Assembly: GCA_009602725.1 (NCBI GenBank)
Contig: WELB01000240.1
Span: 56,438-120,437, forward strand
Length of the DNA stretch: 64,000 bases
Origin: Spirogloea muscicola
Taxonomy: Eukaryota; Streptophyta; Zygnematophyceae; Spirogloeales; Spirogloeaceae
Direction of reading: 5' to 3'
This document shows, one piece after another, positions 36,436-49,769 of the stretch. The stretch's first letter is position 1. Every line of letters begins with the position of its first letter. Both the position numbers and the translations under genes were made by a program. Below the pieces are notes generated by a model, which did not search any database, had not been told where the DNA came from, and saw only the letters and a list, made by a program, of their open reading frames with translations.

Positions 36436-36562
36436 GAGCTAGCTTGCTTCATACGCTCTCAAGAAGTATCGCACACTGGAGCCAGCGACGTTATCTTACG
36501 GCAAGGATACCTGTGATAACAGCTGCTTTTGTGCCAATGGAGGAAGCCTGCCTTAAGCTATT

Positions 36563-36931
36563 ATGGCCGGCTTCACTGAGCTGCCACCGGTGGGCGCTTG
36601 TCAGCCAGGCGCCGAGGCCGGCTCATGCAAGTTGCAATACATTGCAGATGAATGCAGGAGCTCCCGCAGAAGTTGCTTCCAGTGCTTCCTAGCTGTACGA
36701 TCAGCCCAAAAGGAGGCCAAGCGGTTGCAGGTTGCGAACCCTTGGAGGCAACTGACAGTGGCGGCATTACGCGTCAGTGGCAGTAACCTTAACCCTCAAT
36801 CCGCGAAAGAACGTCTAGTTGTTAGTCTTCTTCTTCTGAGTGCCACTGAGAAGGCACAAGCAGCCTTCGTCAAAGGTGGCGGCATGACATCGTCGGCCGT
36901 AGACGACCTGCTCGAGCCAAGTGGGGGCTAA
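36563..36931 (+). CDS. Hypothetical 122-codon ORF
   Basis: An ATG-initiated single-exon frame with five Cys in the first 45 residues (CQPGAEAGSC, CRSS and CFQC) and a helical, Ala-rich remainder. No family is recognised. It lies only 127 bp after the EGF gene stop and before the GT47 gene. It may be chance, 3' UTR of the preceding gene, or a repeat-derived frame. Confidence 0.2.
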   Translation: MAGFTELPPVGACQPGAEAGSCKLQYIADECRSSRRSCFQCFLAVRSAQKEAKRLQVANPWRQLTVAALRVSGSNLNPQSAKERLVVSLLLLSATEKAQAAFVKGGGMTSSAVDDLLEPSGG

Positions 36932-37109
36932 GCGACTGCGACAGGGCCTGATCAGCCTCGTTAGCCGTCATGGTCTTTCAGAGGCGGGAGCCCATTGGGA
37001 ACTGAAGCGGACCTGGATGTTACCGTCGCAGAACCCGTCCGACTGGCCGCCGTGGTGAAACGGGGCTCACCTCGACGGCGCCGCGCCGCCGCCGCGGTAG
37101 CTTGTGCAG

Positions 37110-40100
37110 GGGGCTCTGCGCCGCAAGATCCTGCCCACGTCCGCCCGTGACCGCCGGATCGGCCAGAGCAGCTTACTCGGCCGGTAAGTTTGCCGTAAAT
37201 TAACCCCCGCGGGAAAGGAGGCCCATTGGCGCCTTTGAACTAGCGGCATCGCCGTCGGCAGGCGCCGCAGTATGAGCGCCGCGGCGGCGGCGCTCAGCCC
37301 GGGCCCTGCGGNCCGTGGCCCAGCGGCGCGGCCTTCGCCGCCGGCGCGGCTTTCGCCACCTTCGTCTTCGTCGCGCACGTGCGCCGGGACCTCTACGCCG
37401 GCGCCTTGACGGCGGCGCCCGGCGGCGAGACGGGCTTGGCGTTCGAGGCCGCGCCCGGGCCAGGGTCTGACGGCGACGCCGCCGCCGGGACTGCGAGCTG
37501 CCCCCCTGCCGGCGGCGTCCCCCCGCTTAGGGTGAGCGCCGACGGCTGCCTCTCCCCATCTCGGGCGTCGACAGTCAAATGGAGCACTTTAGTGACACAG
37601 TCAGCGTAACACAGCTGATGATATGGAGATCCGCGCTTTCGGCTGCGCATGCCACTTTAAGGGCGCTCGTCCTTCACCAATCGCTCTCAGTGACCACCTG
37701 AACGCCTATGGTGATGGTCAAGCGCCCCTAACGCGAGCCGAGGCCTTGCTGCCAGTAGGTATACGTCTACGACCTGCCTCGCAAGTTCAACTTTGGCCTC
37801 TTCGACAAGGATCCGCTCGGCGACCGTTCTGAAGAGCCGTGGACCAGCTCGGATGTGCCGCCGTGGCCCTACCGAGCAGGCCTTCGTCTGCAGCACAGCG
37901 TCACGTACTTTCTGGCTGCCGACCTGTACGACGACCCTGCAGTAAGGCCACACCTAATGTTGGCACGTACTGATATCGTGAGCTTCACATTCTGATGAAG
38001 CTCAAGCACATTGTGGCTTAAAGCCTCCACTTTGTCTGCCTGGAGTACCGGTGGATGTAGAGACACCCAGCCTCTGATCAACCTGTTACCTGCACACTAC
38101 TCGCCTTGCGTTGGTCCGTGATTCTCAATGACTAAGCCCCTGAACTTACTTTGTTTGGAATAGGTTGCAGGATCGCAAATAAGTTTGTGGTGATCTCTGG
38201 ACTGTGGTGTGCAGATACGTTCAGTGGGGTGCTCAGCGATTCGTGTACGTGACCCAATGGAGGCCGATGTGTTCTTTGTTCCATTCTTCGCGTCGTTGAG
38301 CTTCAATACCTTTGGGAAGAACATGCTTGATCCAGAGACAGAGAAGGACAAGCACCTCCAGGTAGCTGCCGCTTTATTGGCTGAGTTTCCCTCAGATAAG
38401 TTAACAGCTAAACTTGGGCTCTGTGTCTCCGCAACAACAGCAATATATATGAGTCAGGAGTACTTGTGCGGATTGGAAAGTAATCACACTGCCCATGACC
38501 TGGTTGTCTCTTGCACATGTACAGTACGTGCAGCCAAGCTTCGCTAAGCTGATGGAGTACTGGCCTGAATTTTTCTCTTAGAAGGTGCATGCAAGATTAT
38601 AGCGACTTGCAGGGAGGCTTACAAACACAATTGTCTAGCAGGAGGAGATAGTTGCTTTCCTTCAAAATTCAACCTGGTGGAAGCAATCCAATGGCAGGAA
38701 TCACGTTGTCTGCATCCACCATCCGAATGCCATGCGGATCGTGCGGGAGACGCTTCAGAATGTTGTGTTCATAGTTGCCGACTTTGGAAGGTCTGTGTGT
38801 CAGGACAGAAGTATAGGGCCTTACCCAGCTGAAGGTGCTTGAATCAACAAACACAGGCACACTAGTGACAGTAGTAGGTAGTCTTGCTCTAAGGTAACAC
38901 CTTGACATTGTAGTTCAGCATCCATGTAGCTCATGCCTAGGGCTGCTTGTTTGCAGGCTGCCCATAGAGACTGCAAGGCTTAGCAAGGATGTTGTTGCAC
39001 CTTACCACCATATGTTACCGGCCTATGAGGGAGATGTCAATGTGACAAGCAATGAGGCTTGGGAATTGAGGCCAGGCTTACTTTTCTTCCAGGGTACTGT
39101 GATCACGAAAAGCGTAAGGAGATCAAAACCATGACATTTGCCATCTATATTCTGGCCTGTCAAACAGCAGCCTACATCCATTTGCACCTTCTCCTCCGTA
39201 TCTGCAGTATCGCTGGGATACAAGATTCAGCATGCTGTTCATTTTCCTGCAAGTCCACATATAATCACGCCCTTTAAATTCTTGGGAGGTGTGTAGGGTG
39301 GATGGGTGAGACGGGAGGTGCTCAAAATTCTGCAAGGTGAAGAAGGGGTTAGTTTTGAAGATGCCAAGGCGAATCCTGAGAGTATTAGACAGGTATATTT
39401 GTGAGTGATGCCTTTCACGTGCACGTATCGCCTCTCCTCTTGTAGTGTTCAGTCATTCTCGTCCCTAATTACAGTGGTCTGTGTGCTGGAAAGAGCTGCA
39501 GTTTGACAGGGCCTAAGACACCAGCAGCTTCAGTCAATCCACATACTCTGATTCACCAACTTTCTGTGCATAATACAAGTTTCTGTAGGTGTTGCACTCA
39601 TCCTGCGCTGCCTTTGTTACACATATAAATGGCAGGCAACAAGTGGAATGAGGACTTCGAAGTTCTGCTTACATCCAGCAGGGGATACGCCATCGTCATG
39701 TCGCCTGTTTGATGCAATTGTCAGCCACTGCGTACCGGTCATTGTTAGTGACCAATTAGAACTACCTTTTGAGGATGTTCTTGACTACAAGCAATTTGCG
39801 CTCTTTGTCTCTGCTGAGGTAATCACCTATTTGGAGCTCTGATATTGGATGGACGTTAGTTCTGCTCCCTGTAGGTGACTGCTTGACCTTGTCAACATCT
39901 AACAGTGATGATTGTGACTGTTAAGGTGCAAATATGCAGACTGTACTCACCACTACTGCGCTGTTGCTGCAGGACGCTGTAAAGCCAGGACATCTTGCAG
40001 GCATGTTGCGGGCTACGAGCCAAGAACAATGGACACAGTTGTGGGAGCGGTTGAAGGAGGTGCAGCACCACTTTGAATATCGGCACCCTTCCGTGCCAGG

Positions 40101-40218
40101 TGATGCTGTCAACATGGTCTGGCAAGAGATCAAAGCCAAGGTACCTGCAATCAACCTTGCCATCCACAGAAGTCACCGGCTTGTCATCAGTGACTGGCTC
40201 CAGTACAGGAACAGGTAG
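37110..40218 (+). CDS. Exostosin-like glycosyltransferase, family GT47 (5' end uncertain)
   Basis: GT47 enzymes are Golgi type II membrane glycosyltransferases for cell-wall or glycoprotein glycans. The N-terminal exon reads [20 protein letters not shown]; a membrane anchor follows ([20 protein letters not shown], about 37328). The catalytic region has [20 protein letters not shown] (about 37760), [20 protein letters not shown] (about 38250), [14 protein letters not shown] (about 38700) and [12 protein letters not shown]-type [20 protein letters not shown] (about 38960). The C-terminal donor-binding block is [20 protein letters not shown] (about 39655) with [20 protein letters not shown]. It ends [12 protein letters not shown], stop at 40218. 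A lone N at 37312 separates two different frames, so the anchor cannot be joined to the upstream exon without a hidden indel. Acceptor and product are not predictable. Confidence 0.86.
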
Positions 40219-41653
40219 CATGCAGCACTTGCGCTTTTTGTCCTATACAATTGTTTAGTTGGGCATAGGACATGCATTACTGATTCATTCATTCATTCAG
40301 TCTCACAAGTAGTACCACATTATATAGTAGTATAGAGGGCCCTTGCTAAGGGCAAGTTGCAGTTGTCAGCATATGAAAAGTGCACGTATTCTGCTCAGCG
40401 AGAAATGTCCAAGTTGAAGTGCTGGTAATGCTGGAGACTCTGGATATCTGGATTCCTCACTCCGCACGTCATGTAAGTGGGATGCACAGCAGTCTATTGA
40501 CCTGCTGTATTCTTTGGTACAGTGCCAGTTACGTTGTTGTTGTGCACATGGTTCAACATATGCAGTCGCAGCAGAACCCAACTTACTGGCTCGGTGCCAG
40601 GCATGCGACAAAGGCATACATGCAAATATTACAGGTCACTGACAGTGCCGCTAACATGCACCCAGCGGGGAGGATGTCTTACTGCTGTTGCAGCTTTCAC
40701 ATATGCTATTTGGCACACTTGAGGAATCCCAATATTACCTAGCAGAGCCCGAGCAGTGGCCGGTACTTGGGGTGCGATTCGAGACGGGGACTGAAAAGCT
40801 GACGGGCATTCTATTAAAGCAGGAAGCCTGTCATGGTGGACAAGGGGCCGGACATGTAGCCCTTTTGCTAATCGCTACTGCAGGGAAGGGGTGTCCATTC
40901 CCAGCTTTGTGCCTCTGGTGCTGCTGGCCCGAGCAATGAGGCTTTGCTGGAAGTGATGTGTATATCACGAGTTTACTACAAGGTTTTGGTGTCCTAGACG
41001 GGGCGGTGTGTAGGCAAGGGCTTGCTCCTAAGCGAACAGCCGAGGTGGCCTGCCTGCACGGCAGCACAACACTTGGAGCTGAGGGCGGGCGTCCATTTCT
41101 GATGGCCCTGGTATGCTGCATATATCATTCCGACTAGCTGCAGAGATCTCAGGCGCTCACCTTGCAATTGTCTGCTGGCATTGCCTTGGCTGCTGCCATG
41201 AAACTTTTGCAGCCCCAGAGGCGGGGCTACTCCTTCCATGTAGCTCCACTAGCCATCGATGTGCGCCTGCAATAGAAGGGGTGGCAACGGGCTACACAAA
41301 CCGAAGCCCCAATGGTAAGGAGAAAGGCGCGGGGTGCGCGTGGAAACGGAAGGGAGGCCAATACGAGCCTTACAAAAGTCATGGTAAGGGGCAACCCTTA
41401 CATGTTGTAACGTTCAGTAAGGTGGCCCTGCGCCGCCAGCACCCGTCGTCGGGCGGCGTCACTTACTGAACGACAGATCGGCTCACTTCCCCAGCCAGCT
41501 CCCATGCGCTCGCCCGGCTTGCGGGCGAAGTGGGAGACGGGATCCGCGGATGTGCAGATTCTTGCTGAGCCCTGCCGCTTATTTACCCCCCGTGGGCCTG
41601 ACTGCTTCTGCTGCCTGCCTGAGTTGAAGCCCGCGGCGAGGATGCGAGCGCCA

Positions 41654-41684
<31 letters not shown>

Positions 41685-41772
41685 TGCCGGCGGAGGAGGA
41701 GCGCGAGGCGGAGGCGAGCGTCATTCAGGCGGCGCTGGAGTGAATCGTCGTCCGGCCAAATCGTCGTCCGGC
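40219..41772. other. Interval between GT47 and the histidine kinase
   Basis: No recognisable gene. A short segment (about 41320-41395) with GAAGGCGCGGGG and GGGAGGCCAATACGAGCC resembles pieces at 57.69 and 56.06 kb, so it is probably a fragment of the dispersed repeat. The last 250 bp are the GC-rich 5' region of the kinase gene. Confidence 0.4.
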
Positions 41773-44700
41773 ATGAGCGACTGCGAGGACGGGCCGGGCT
41801 CCGCCGGCAGCGGCGGCGGCGGCGGCGGCATGGACCCCTTCTACGACGGCCCGCCGTCGACGTCGTCCATCCAGGGCCAGAGGCTGGCGCAGCGCCTGCG
41901 CGAGAAGGCCCTGGCCGGCGAGGGCCCGTTGCAGGACCTCCCCACGGGCTCCCCCCGCCTCCTCCACATCCCCGCCCCCGCTCTCGACGACGGCGTTGCC
42001 GCCAGCGCCGCCGCCAGCGCNGCGCAGCAGTCCCTCGAGCCCCACCCGAGGGCCGCCCCCGCGGCCGCCCCCGCTGCGGACCAGGCGCTCGCTGGACCCC
42101 ATCCGCGAGTCCCCGCGCTCGGACGCGGCGGCGGGCGCGGCCAAGGTGGAGAGCAGCAGCGGCCAGCCGGAGCGCCCGGCTGCGGCAGCCGGCGATCCTG
42201 TCAAGTCCCTGCGCTGGCTCCGCGGCAGGCACCGCGTGGTCACCGTGTGGGGGGCCTTCACCTGCCTCGTCCTGAGCAGCTTGTACACCCATACGAGCAG
42301 CACGTCCGCTCTTCTGATCACCTGGTCGCTGCTATCCATGGCCGCTGGAGCTGTCCTCGTCGGCGTCCTCTGGAAGTACGAGAAGGCCCTCACCCTCGTC
42401 AGCTATGCAGGTGCGTTTTCCCAACTCATGGTGGAGCTGGCAGCATTCTGTGCTATTTAATTATCCAAGTAGGAGCTGAATGAGAACAGCAATGTAATGC
42501 CGTCCTCCAGTCGCAGCTGATCTCCTTGTGGTGCACAGTCTAGGGGGTGGGGAAACGAGGACTAGCTGAGCCAGAGTGTGCATCATCGGTTGTCAGCTTA
42601 AAGACTTCTTGCCGATTGTGAGAATGTATAGCTGAAATGGCAAGCTTACATTTTTGAGGGGCACTGGTCAATTCATTAGAAAAGGTCAATCTGTTACTAC
42701 AGCTGCCCACTGAGTTCATGGGGTATTGAGCAGGTCACTGTGAAGAGCAGTGTTACTAATAATACAGGATATTGTGTTACTATGACTATGAGGTCGATTC
42801 TTACATTCCAGGTGCAATCCTCTTGCAGCACCAATATTGATGGTGATGACGCTGCTGACCAGCAGCCTTCAAAGCTCCATGCCCGACCAAACCTGCAGCC
42901 AGTTTCCATATTCAGCTGGAAGTGGAGGAACCTGCTTGGGAGAGGGGCAGACATCTGGCGAGCTTCACTGTTGGGGCCGAGGGCATCAAAGTGACTCGCT
43001 ACTGATTGTCAGGTAGATATGAGCACTTACTTCCACCTCCTGCTGCTGTTGATTTAGCTAGACTCAGTTGCAGTAGCTAGCCACGCAATGATATATGTCG
43101 CACAAAATCTTGTAGATATTGAAAGGTTCAGTAATTTAGGTCCTACTTTTTCTCAATTACCTTACGGAAGATATGGTCTGAAAAGTTGTGAGTCTGTAGC
43201 GAAAATTAAAAGACTAGCTCGATGTCTGGTGCCGCTTTCCTTTCTCTGGTACTCCCAAAGTAGTAATCATGTCAGTTGTTATTTCAATGGCAGTCTGCTA
43301 CTGCTGCTTGGTTGTGCGCCTCTGATGGCCTGGCAAGCCTCCTGGAACACCGCCGTCGCCCTTGTTGGTGAGTGTGCTGTAGATAGCATGCACAAATGTA
43401 GCTAATGGCAATGCTCCTCTGCAATGCATCCTTGCTGTACTCTGGCTGACAAGCTTGCCTCGTGCTTGACTTCTCATCTTGTGACGGGGACGTTGAACTT
43501 TTGCCCTTCAGGTCTGCATGTCTTTTCAAGGATGATAAGATCAGGAGCAGGCAACTCTCCAAAGACAGGTCATGCACAGAGTTTGAAGCTCCTCATCACG
43601 CACTGTATGCAGTGCTATGTTTCTGTTGTGCATTGTGTATCTCCTAAGCTTCCGGATGTAGATTGTCAGAATTTTGCAAATGGCTATGGTTGGCTTTTCT
43701 CCCTGTTTCTGCTGCCACTCGGTCCCTGCTTAATTTGAGTGATCTGTGCCGCAAGAGCACTGTGATTGACTGCTTGATATAGACTTAGGCTTGCCTAATA
43801 GAGATGGCCGATCAGTGGTCGACGAGCACCTCTGCAGACAAGACCCCTGCAGGCTGCAGGCACTTCTCTTTCAAGCACGATGACTAGTTGCTTGCATGTT
43901 TGTAATTTAAAAGCAAGTGGAATATTTGCAGGCTTTGGACTAAGAGAGGAGCTTGAAGCAGGAGCACATGTGGTGGTAGCACTGGTTGTCTGTCTGGTTT
44001 CCACATTTCAAAGTGAGAGGTGCGTGAGATATTTGGTCGTCCTGTAATCAGACACGGCACCTACAACATAAGTCTGTGGTATCAAGAAACCATCAAAGTT
44101 TGTCGTGTGTGGGATCCAGCATGGAACTGATAAGGTTACTGACGCATGGGGGGGGGAAGGTTGGAGAGGGCGCTCATAGCGGGCCAGATAACATGGCAAG
44201 AGAAAGCGGAGCAGGTCGAGAGTGAAAGGGATAAGGCCATTGCAGCTCGAGCAGAGAGTGAAGCAGACAATATCGACAAGATTAGTAAAATGCGCCACTT
44301 CATCAGCTACATTTTTCACGAGATCAGAGGTACTTCCACTTACTTGGCCATGTCAGTGTCCAACCCCCGCTGGTTCTGCTCAAGGATTATCCCACTTATG
44401 TTTGGCTGATGTGATTTATGAGCAGCATCTTATGTGAGGTTTTGGTTGAGCTCATAAATTGTGGGTAATTGTGGCAGCAAGGCCGAGTTTTTGTGCAGTG
44501 CACAGCTAAGTCAGTGAGGCTGGCATGCATGGGTACACTTTAGTATGGCAATGTTGCTGACGACAGTGCGTATGCTTGCAGTTCCTTTCAACGCCGTTGT
44601 CCTTGGCATTGGTCACTTGCTGGCCAGCTATGTGAGCGACGAGCAGAGGGAGATACTGCGCATGATGGAGTCCTCCTCGACTTCTATGATACGTATTCTT

Positions 44701-47279
44701 AATGACGTTCTTGACTACGGTGGGTTAATCGACTTGTTTCACTCCACGCTTTATGGTGACTTTAGCTCTTGCAGTTGCATTTGCTAAGGGCTCCTTGTAG
44801 CACTTGCTTTCTGTGTTTGCAATTGATAAGGCTCACGGTGGCTTTTGTTTTCCAGGCAAAATTGAGTCGGGTAAGCTGCAGTTGGAGCGAGCTCCTTTCA
44901 GCATGGGCGAAGTGGTGAACTCTCTCATGTGGGCCTTGAAAGACACCTTGGATTCGAAGTGGATCAAGTTTGATCTCATCATCGACGATGCCACAAAGTT
45001 GCTCCTTGCAAACAACAATCTGCTGGGTGACAAGCACCGTGTGCAGCAGGTGAAGTGCACGGCAGAGAGGCCCTCTGTCGTTGTTAAGCACAAGCTCAAG
45101 AAGGTGCTTGAGCTACAGGCTGGAACTTTAGGAGCTTAGTGCTGAGTAGCTTACTTATATGCGACGCCTGGCACTTCCTACTGTCTCGGCATCACTACTC
45201 GTTGACCCATGCATGACAGTCCAACTTTTGTTCTTTGCTAGGTACTCGCCAATTACCTCTCCAATGCTGTCAAGTTCACCCCGCGAGGAGGCCGAGTTGT
45301 TCTCCGAGTCGTATGCAACGGTGTCTACACCGAGAATGGCAGGCTCATGCCCTTGCATGGAGCGAGGAGAAGGAAGGCCAGGACCAGTCTGGATCTCCTG
45401 TGGAAAGGTGATACTGGCAGCGACAAGTGGAGTCCAGGGTACGGGAATGATCCAGGCGGACGGGGAATGCCGGCAGGCAGCCTAGGCCCAGGATGGCAGG
45501 TTACTTCAGGATCGTCACTCTGGGACAAGGCAGGTGCTGATTCAGATCCAGTTGACGATGACGCCTCAGACGACGATGATTACACGCTGAAGGATCTGGG
45601 TGCCAAATACCCAGCTGGCTCCGAGCTCGAAGCCGTGGTGAGGTGCGGCAGGGAGGTGGCGAGCATCGGCGTCTCAGTTGAGGACTCTGGTGTCGGTATC
45701 AGCAAGGAGGACCAGGCGCAGCTCTTTGAGCCGTACATGCAGATCAGTGCAGGATCTCTGCAGGCTGGCGGAGGAACCGGCCTCGGGCTTTGCTTTGCGA
45801 AGAAGTGGGTGCACATTGTGCTAATAAACCTCAACTAAGCTCTAGGCTCTAGGTGCCTTCAGATGCCACTGTAGACTCGCCAAGTTTGAGCATCTTGTGT
45901 CATCCTGTAGGGCTGGACCTCCTTGTCAGCAAATCTGGCGGTCAACAGATGCATCAGCACACTAATAACATCATTCGTAGTTGCAAGTATGAACGCTGCA
46001 TCTTGAGCACATTGCCTCCTCGTAATGCTGACCCTGCACTTGCCCCGTGACAGAATTGTTGAGCTTGCTGGCGGTTGCATAGGGGTTTACTCTGAAGTTG
46101 GAAGGGGCAGCATCTTCCTCTTCACTATCCCCTTTGAGCTTTCACTGGTAGAGCCTCATAGCAGGCCCAGCTTCGCCGAGGACGGCCTTTACAATGGGCC
46201 ACGAGACCCATACGCGGGCAGGCGGCACACACCTGAGGTTCTGGGCAGTCAACAGAACAGCAGCTCATCTGAAATGAAGAGCAGCACTGGTAATTACCTC
46301 CTGTTCTCCATCTGCTGAAGTGCTTGTGTGCCTTATTTCTTGTTTCTGTGTACAACAACATAAAGCATGTAGTCTTTCTTACGAAAGCTTCTAAAAGTCA
46401 AAAACAGGTTAAAAACAGCGGGCATCAGTATGACATGTATGCAGCTTTTATGTGAGTCAATTGGAAGTACTCGCTTGCTCCTGGATGTTTGCAACTCGTC
46501 ACTTGAGGGCCTCGATTGTAGTCTCACCCTTGTATTTGTGCTGTGGAAGTTTAACCCTTGACAAGCCATGGATCATGCACAGCGGGCGAAAAAGCCAAGG
46601 TTCTTGTGGTGGAGGACAACATGGTGAATCGCAAGATCCTGCGGAAGCTTCTCTCCAGCTTTGACATAGCTTGTGACGAGGCTGAGGACGGCCGAAAGGC
46701 TGTTGAAATTTGCAAGTCAGGTCGCAGTTATGACATGATCTTGATTGATAAGGAGATGCCAGTGATGGACGGGCATGAGGTAAGAGGACTTCTTGATTGT
46801 CTTCACATTTTCATCATGCATGTATGTGAGCTCTTGTGAACTTACCTAAGTTGTTGATCTAAGTACTTGAATGAATACTCAATATTAAAACAAGAGGCCT
46901 GTTGCTGTCGGTAATGGTAAATGGTAATTGCTCTCAGGCCGTTGTTGTGATAGTAGCTGCAAGGACTCTTCGTCCCTCAAGCCCACGACAAAGACCTCAT
47001 GTCAAGGTGTGCACTTGCTTGATTACTGCACATTATAAGGCTTTCATGCTGTGGGCTTCCTCCTTGATGCAGGCTACGAGAGAGCTACGAGCCATGGGTA
47101 TCAAGACCCCCATTGTGGGATTGACAGGCAATGCCCTTGACAGCGACCGCAACCAGTTTCTTGCGGCCGGCGTGGACGAGTTCTTGACCAAGCCCCTGTC
47201 AAGAGATCAGCTGGTGAAGCTGCTGGAGCAGCACTGTCTCATCCGGAAGCACAGATTAGACTCTGCCACGCCAACTTAA
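41773..47279 (+). CDS. Hybrid sensor histidine kinase with receiver domain
   Basis: This is a membrane two-component sensor that would autophosphorylate on His and pass phosphate to its own receiver Asp. The start is MSDCEDGPGSAGS. A low-complexity N-terminus precedes several hydrophobic segments (VVTVWGAFTCLVLSSLYTHT, LLITWSLLSMAAGAVLVGVL, then 43290-43360, 43690-43735 and 43965-44010). A coiled coil (WQEKAEQVESERDKAIAARA) leads to the H-box FISYIFHEIR|VPFNAVVLG, split by an intron. The ATPase domain has the N-box NYLSNAVKFTPRGG (about 45250), G1 VEDSGVGI (45679) and G2 GGGTGLGLCFAKK (45770). The receiver has VLVVEDN (46601), phosphoacceptor Asp in ILIDKEMPVMDG (46739) and the Lys in FLTKPLS (47185). 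No CHASE or GAF domain was seen. A lone N at 42021 coincides with a switch of frame, so exon 1 has a hidden indel. The signal sensed is unknown. Confidence 0.88.
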
Positions 47280-48305
47280 AGGTGCTACTTACGCCAACCC
47301 TCAAATTTTCTCACTTTCTCAGAATGCACTATTGCACATACAACATGTGCTACTTGTGTGATGCTGGCAAATGAAGGTGCTTGCTGCTTGCATCCTGCTT
47401 GTCACCTGCCAGGCTGTTTCAAATTCTGCACCTGTCTGACTCCGTCAGCCAGCGTACTTTACCTTCATCGCAGTTGAGAGGCCGAGAACTATGCCCGCAT
47501 GTGAGGCCGGATGCAGACTGCTCCACATGACTTCCATGTTGTATTGTTGCACAGCTAACATCCCGAAATCCACTTCCTCTCTCCCCCCTTCTCCTCTCCT
47601 CTCCAGTGCTTTCCACCCTGATAGTTTCATTGCAAGACCAATCATATTCTTTACAGATCATTCAATAGACCCACACAGGCAGCAGACCTACACAGGCCGC
47701 TTAGTTTTTGCAGCTCCTGCTGTTCTGAAGCAAACCCAATGAAGCAATGTCTTTGCAACCACAGTGAGTTACTCTCAATACCTGATTGGCAGGTTTTCAG
47801 GCTCACTGATATGACTGTCACACAAAGGAGTGCTATGTGGCAGCGCACTTTGAGGAACTACTTCATTCTCCTATTTGCAATCTCTTCGTTCTACTTTTTG
47901 TAGACCTGTGCTAGACAGACTTCTGCAAATCCAAACAGCAACCAAGTGCCTTCTCCTCCTGCTCTGCTTCAGATGGGCAAGGTGTGGTATGCTGCCAATG
48001 TGGTGAGGCTCAAATGTGAAACTACTGCTTCTCTCCTCAACCTCCCGACCAACAATGGCTGTAAAGTAAAGCTTGTGGAGCCACAAGCAGCCGTGTGCTG
48101 GGACATCTGTACACTCTGAGGCCAAGCAATGCTGAAGTCGACGAGGACACCGTCTTGGCCATTCCTGGGCTTACCTGCAACATGGCTAGACTGAGTAGCT
48201 CTACTTCACGCTAGCCCCAGTCGTCCTCAGATCGATACACCTCCTGCTTGACCTTATAGTCAAGCAGTGCCAGCTGCATACACCTGCATGTGCCTCTGGA
48301 CTACT
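47280..48305. other. Interval between the histidine kinase and the small heat-shock gene
   Basis: About 1 kb between convergent stops. Only short frames without recognisable domains and no repeat or RNA gene were seen. Confidence 0.45.
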
Positions 48306-49667
48306 TCAAGCATCCTCAATGGGGATCTTCTTCATGTCCTTCTCCGGCTTCTCCTCGTGCTTCTTGGGGATGACGATATTGAGTTCACCGTGCTTCACCC
48401 TCGCACTAATGTGCTCCGTGTCTGCATTGTCCGGCAGGACCAATCGCAGGTCGAGCATTCCAAAGGCCCTCGAATCCTTGTCCTCTGCAGAGTGCTGGCC
48501 CTTGACAACCAGCACATTGCCGTCCTCCAGGTGGATGTCCATGTCGTCCTTGGTCAGACCTGCACAGCAACAGGATACTTCTGCATCAGGCTGTGCTGCA
48601 TGCACCAATTATGCACTGGTAGGCCTGTCTTGTGGTGGACATCCTGATTCGAAAATGCCTAGCACTATGAACGTACCTGGTACGTCGATGCGGACTTGGA
48701 AGTCCTTGTCACTTTCCTTGATGTCGAAGGGCATGCGGAAAGCTGAAATTGGTGGGGCCGCCGCAGATTTTGTCGGCTCCAGGAACTGGTCAAACAGTCG
48801 GTCCATGCTGTCGATCATCTGCGTCATGCTGCGAGGGGAAAGCAGCGGGGAGAAGAGGTCTGCAACCAAGCACAGAACGCACGGTAAGCAGCGATCCACC
48901 AAAGGATGCTAAATCAAATCCGCTGCATATATTTGATATAACTCTTGTACAAGGGATATGACTTACATAGGCTTGCAGGCTAGTGGATAGGCTTGCAGAT
49001 GTGCAATCCGAAGCATCCCTTAAACCAAGACCAGTGGGGGGTTTTATTGAGGATTTATTGAGGTGAGGGCGAGCAAAAGGCCCAAGCCCACCTCCGAACA
49101 CGTCGGAGAACGGGACAAGGCCGCCGCCCCCGCGGCCCCGCCGGCCGCGAGCGAGCTCCCCGCCGCCGCCGGCTCCGTCCCGCCTGGCCAGCTGCCCGCC
49201 GTCCCGCCCCGGCCTCCCGCTCCGCTGGTCCTTGTCGCCGTGGACGTCCACCTTCTGGGCGGCGCTGGCGTCCCCGTCCGTGGCCGAGGCCGGCGGGGTC
49301 TCTGTGCTGCTGCAGCCACCAACGACAGCGACTTCTCAAAGTCGTCAGGCTTTAGTGTTTTCCAGGCTCTCTCGCGCAGCTCCTGGCTTCTCCAAGTCAG
49401 CGTTTAGTGTAGTCCTAGTCTGTCTCCGTAGGCCGCGGCCCATTGGGCGCCCACGAAGATGGGAAATGTCCAATCTAGAAGGCGGGCCGACGAAGGCGAC
49501 GACGACGGCGGCGGGGGTATCTCAGTGGCTCTCCCTCGACGGGCCCCCACCTGGAGCCGCTGGGCTGCCGGGTCGCGTCGCCGAGGATCGAGAGCCGGCG
49601 CCTGGGCACCCCCGCCGCCGCCGCCGCGAGGCCACNCGGCGGCGCGGCGGGCATGCGCGGCGGCCAT
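48306..49667 (-). CDS. Small heat-shock protein, HSP21-like (organellar)
   Basis: Small heat-shock proteins hold unfolding clients under heat or oxidative stress. The alpha-crystallin domain reads AFRMPFDIKESDKDFQVRID (about 48740), then GLTKDDMDIHLEDGNVLVVK (48560) and LDLRLVLPDNADTEHI, with KHGELNIVIPK and a C-terminus MKKIPIEDA (stop 48306). Upstream, SMTQMIDSMDRLFDQFL is the Met-rich amphipathic helix typical of plastid HSP21 and related organellar forms. An exon at about 49100-49310 (KVDVHGDKDQRSGRPGRDGG to VPFSDVFG) joins in phase to DLFSPLLSPRS. The first exon is only a candidate: an Ala/Arg/Pro-rich, transit-peptide-like frame starting at 49667. It contains the single N at 49636 and its donor is not clear. 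Plastid location is inferred from the Met-rich helix. Confidence 0.83.
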
Positions 49668-49769
49668 GGCGGCCGCCGGCGCGTGCATGGGGGGCCCGAG
49701 GCCGGGGTTGGCCACGGCCGACGGCGAGAAAGGGTGTTCCCCCCAACTGGCCATACCCGTCTCACGCCA

